A DNA stretch of 64,000 nucleotides from Microbacteriaceae bacterium VKM Ac-2855 (GTDB taxonomy: Bacteria > Actinomycetota > Actinomycetes > Actinomycetales > Microbacteriaceae). The position numbers and the translations under genes were made by a program. The stretch spans positions 62,001 through 126,000 of the forward strand of contig JABMLG010000006.1 in assembly GCA_013204985.1 (NCBI GenBank), in the 5' to 3' direction. Shown in pieces: positions 63,112-64,000 of this stretch. The notes under the pieces were generated by a model, which had not been told where the DNA came from, searched no databases, and saw only the letters and a program-made list of their open reading frames with translations. Numbering within the stretch: the stretch's first letter is position 1; each line of letters begins with the position of its first letter.

Positions 63112-64000
63112 GATTCGCACTGATCTGGTCGGAGGTCGCCGGCGGCCTCCGACGCAACGTCTCCATGGTCATCTCGGTGATCCTGGTCACCTTCATCTCT
63201 CTCACCTTCGTCGGCACGGCGATCCTGCTGCAGATGCAGATCGGCCAGATGAAGAACTACTGGTACGACCGTGCCCAGGTCGCTGTGTACATGTGCACCG
63301 CCACTTCGGGTGGTCAGAACTGCAACGGTGCGGATGCGACGGCCGACCAGATCGCGGCGGTCCAGGCGCAACTCGAGGGCACCACGCTCGACCCGTACAT
63401 CGACCAGTTCTACTTCGAGGATCACGACCAGGCGTACGCCAACTTCCAGGAACAGTTCGCAGGCAACCCGGTCGCCGAGTACGTGACTCCGGATCTGCTG
63501 AACCAGACCTTCTGGATCAACCTGAACGATCCGACGCAGTCGGACGTGATCATCGAGAGCCTCTCGAGCGTCGCCGGAGTCGAGAGCGTCACCGATCAGC
63601 GCAGTTACCTCGATCAGATCTTCTCGATCCTGAACGCGGCCAGTTACACCGCGATCGGTGTCGCGATCCTGATGCTGGTTGCCGCCGTGCTGCTGATCGC
63701 GACGACCATCCGCTTGTCGGCGTTCTCGCGACGGCGGGAGCTGGGCATCATGCGCCTCGTGGGCGCCTCGAACCGCTTCATCCAGACACCGTTCATCCTC
63801 GAGGGCGTCTTCGCCGCCCTGATCGGCTCGCTCCTCGCCGGCGGAGCGGTGGTCGCGATCGTGCAGTTCTTCGTGCAGGGCTTCCTGCAGGACAGGATCC
63901 CGCTGACGTCGTTCGTCGGCCTGGGAGACGCCTTCGTGGTCGTGCCGATCCTGGTCGTGGTCGGCATCGTGCTGGCGGCGATCTCGGCGAACGTGGCCAT
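63108..64000 (+). CDS. ftsX: Cell division protein FtsX (3' end beyond the window)
   Basis: About 297 residues are visible and the frame is open at the window end. [20 protein letters not shown] is cytoplasmic, TM1 is [20 protein letters not shown] (about 21-40), then a large extracytoplasmic loop (about 48-175) with two Cys ([15 protein letters not shown]) that probably form a disulphide, as in actinobacterial FtsX. TM2 is [20 protein letters not shown], followed by the conserved [20 protein letters not shown] (about 207-226), TM3 and the start of TM4. Coupled to ftsE by an ATGA overlap; the stop and the expected smpB lie outside. Confidence 0.95.
   Translation, partial: MRFALIWSEVAGGLRRNVSMVISVILVTFISLTFVGTAILLQMQIGQMKNYWYDRAQVAVYMCTATSGGQNCNGADATADQIAAVQAQLEGTTLDPYIDQFYFEDHDQAYANFQEQFAGNPVAEYVTPDLLNQTFWINLNDPTQSDVIIESLSSVAGVESVTDQRSYLDQIFSILNAASYTAIGVAILMLVAAVLLIATTIRLSAFSRRRELGIMRLVGASNRFIQTPFILEGVFAALIGSLLAGGAVVAIVQFFVQGFLQDRIPLTSFVGLGDAFVVVPILVVVGIVLAAISANVA

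Noticed and set aside
1-64000. CRISPR arrays, prophage, transposase or integron
   Set aside because: No regularly spaced repeats, transposase, integrase or terminal inverted repeats flanking a gene were seen; the only tRNA neighbours are ordinary genes.

Overview
The window is high-GC, densely packed bacterial chromosome with many GTG starts, frequent 1-25 bp gene overlaps (ATGA, GTGA, TGATG) and little intergenic DNA. Gene content and order point to an actinobacterium, most probably Microbacteriaceae (Microbacterium-like). The best evidence is a block that matches, gene for gene, the mycobacterial Rv3211-Rv3193c neighbourhood: DEAD-box helicase, ferritin-like protein, DUF3107, AdnA, AdnB, NudC, UvrD2-like helicase, ThiF/cyclodehydratase-like protein, zincin-like protein, Lon-like PDZ protease and UPF0182. 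I saw no prophage, IS element, integron or CRISPR array.

Layout. Positions 1-8.6 kb hold housekeeping and peripheral genes: a GATase1 amidohydrolase, aminopeptidase P, a broken PNPOx-family gene, an EEP-family membrane protein, a PHP phosphoesterase, the DEAD-box helicase, the ferritin-like protein and DUF3107. Positions 8.7-19.7 kb are a DNA-end-processing block (AdnA/AdnB helicase-nuclease, a degenerate phosphotransferase, NudC, UvrD2-like helicase, ThiF-like protein). Positions 19.8-26.4 kb carry envelope and proteolysis genes. Positions 26.4-27.0 kb hold two identical initiator tRNA genes separated by a strong terminator and a large perfect inverted repeat. Positions 27.3-31.7 kb carry a VOC protein, a CHAP-domain protein, a DapC-like aminotransferase and an HtrA-like protease. 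Positions 31.8-37.8 kb form a cell-wall glycopolymer-type cluster (two GT2 enzymes, a CDP-alcohol transferase, amylosucrase, a CDP-glycerol glycerophosphotransferase-like protein). A matching export ABC transporter and nucleotidyltransferase lie at 43.7-46.0 kb. Between them are an AI-2E family transporter, a divergent PNPOx-like/MocR pair, a HhH-GPD repair protein, DUF1801 and an alpha/beta-hydrolase-like protein that has lost its catalytic residues. Positions 46.2-54.6 kb contain an ABC ATPase/permease pair, DUF3039, pncB, the murI-rph-rdgB operon, a CDF transporter and a DedA protein. Positions 54.8-59.5 kb hold tRNA-Leu and a compact Tad pilus operon. The window ends with an MFS transporter, prfB, ftsE and a truncated ftsX.

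Themes. (1) A 15-bp motif, CCTGTGGATAACTTC, containing a perfect DnaA-box-like 9-mer, lies exactly 35 nt upstream of two unrelated genes (ThiF-like and tadA), in the same orientation and followed by a similar -10-like element. This is the best candidate here for an undescribed regulatory connection. (2) About fourteen genes have a TANNNT hexamer 6-8 nt before the start codon and little or no Shine-Dalgarno sequence, as expected for leaderless mRNAs. (3) Several proteins keep their fold but have lost catalytic or metal-binding residues (phosphotransferase, alpha/beta hydrolase, zincin, NudC zinc ribbon). (4) Short tandem repeats begin at or just after several stop codons. Function calls come from reading translated motifs and remembered family patterns; no database search was run.
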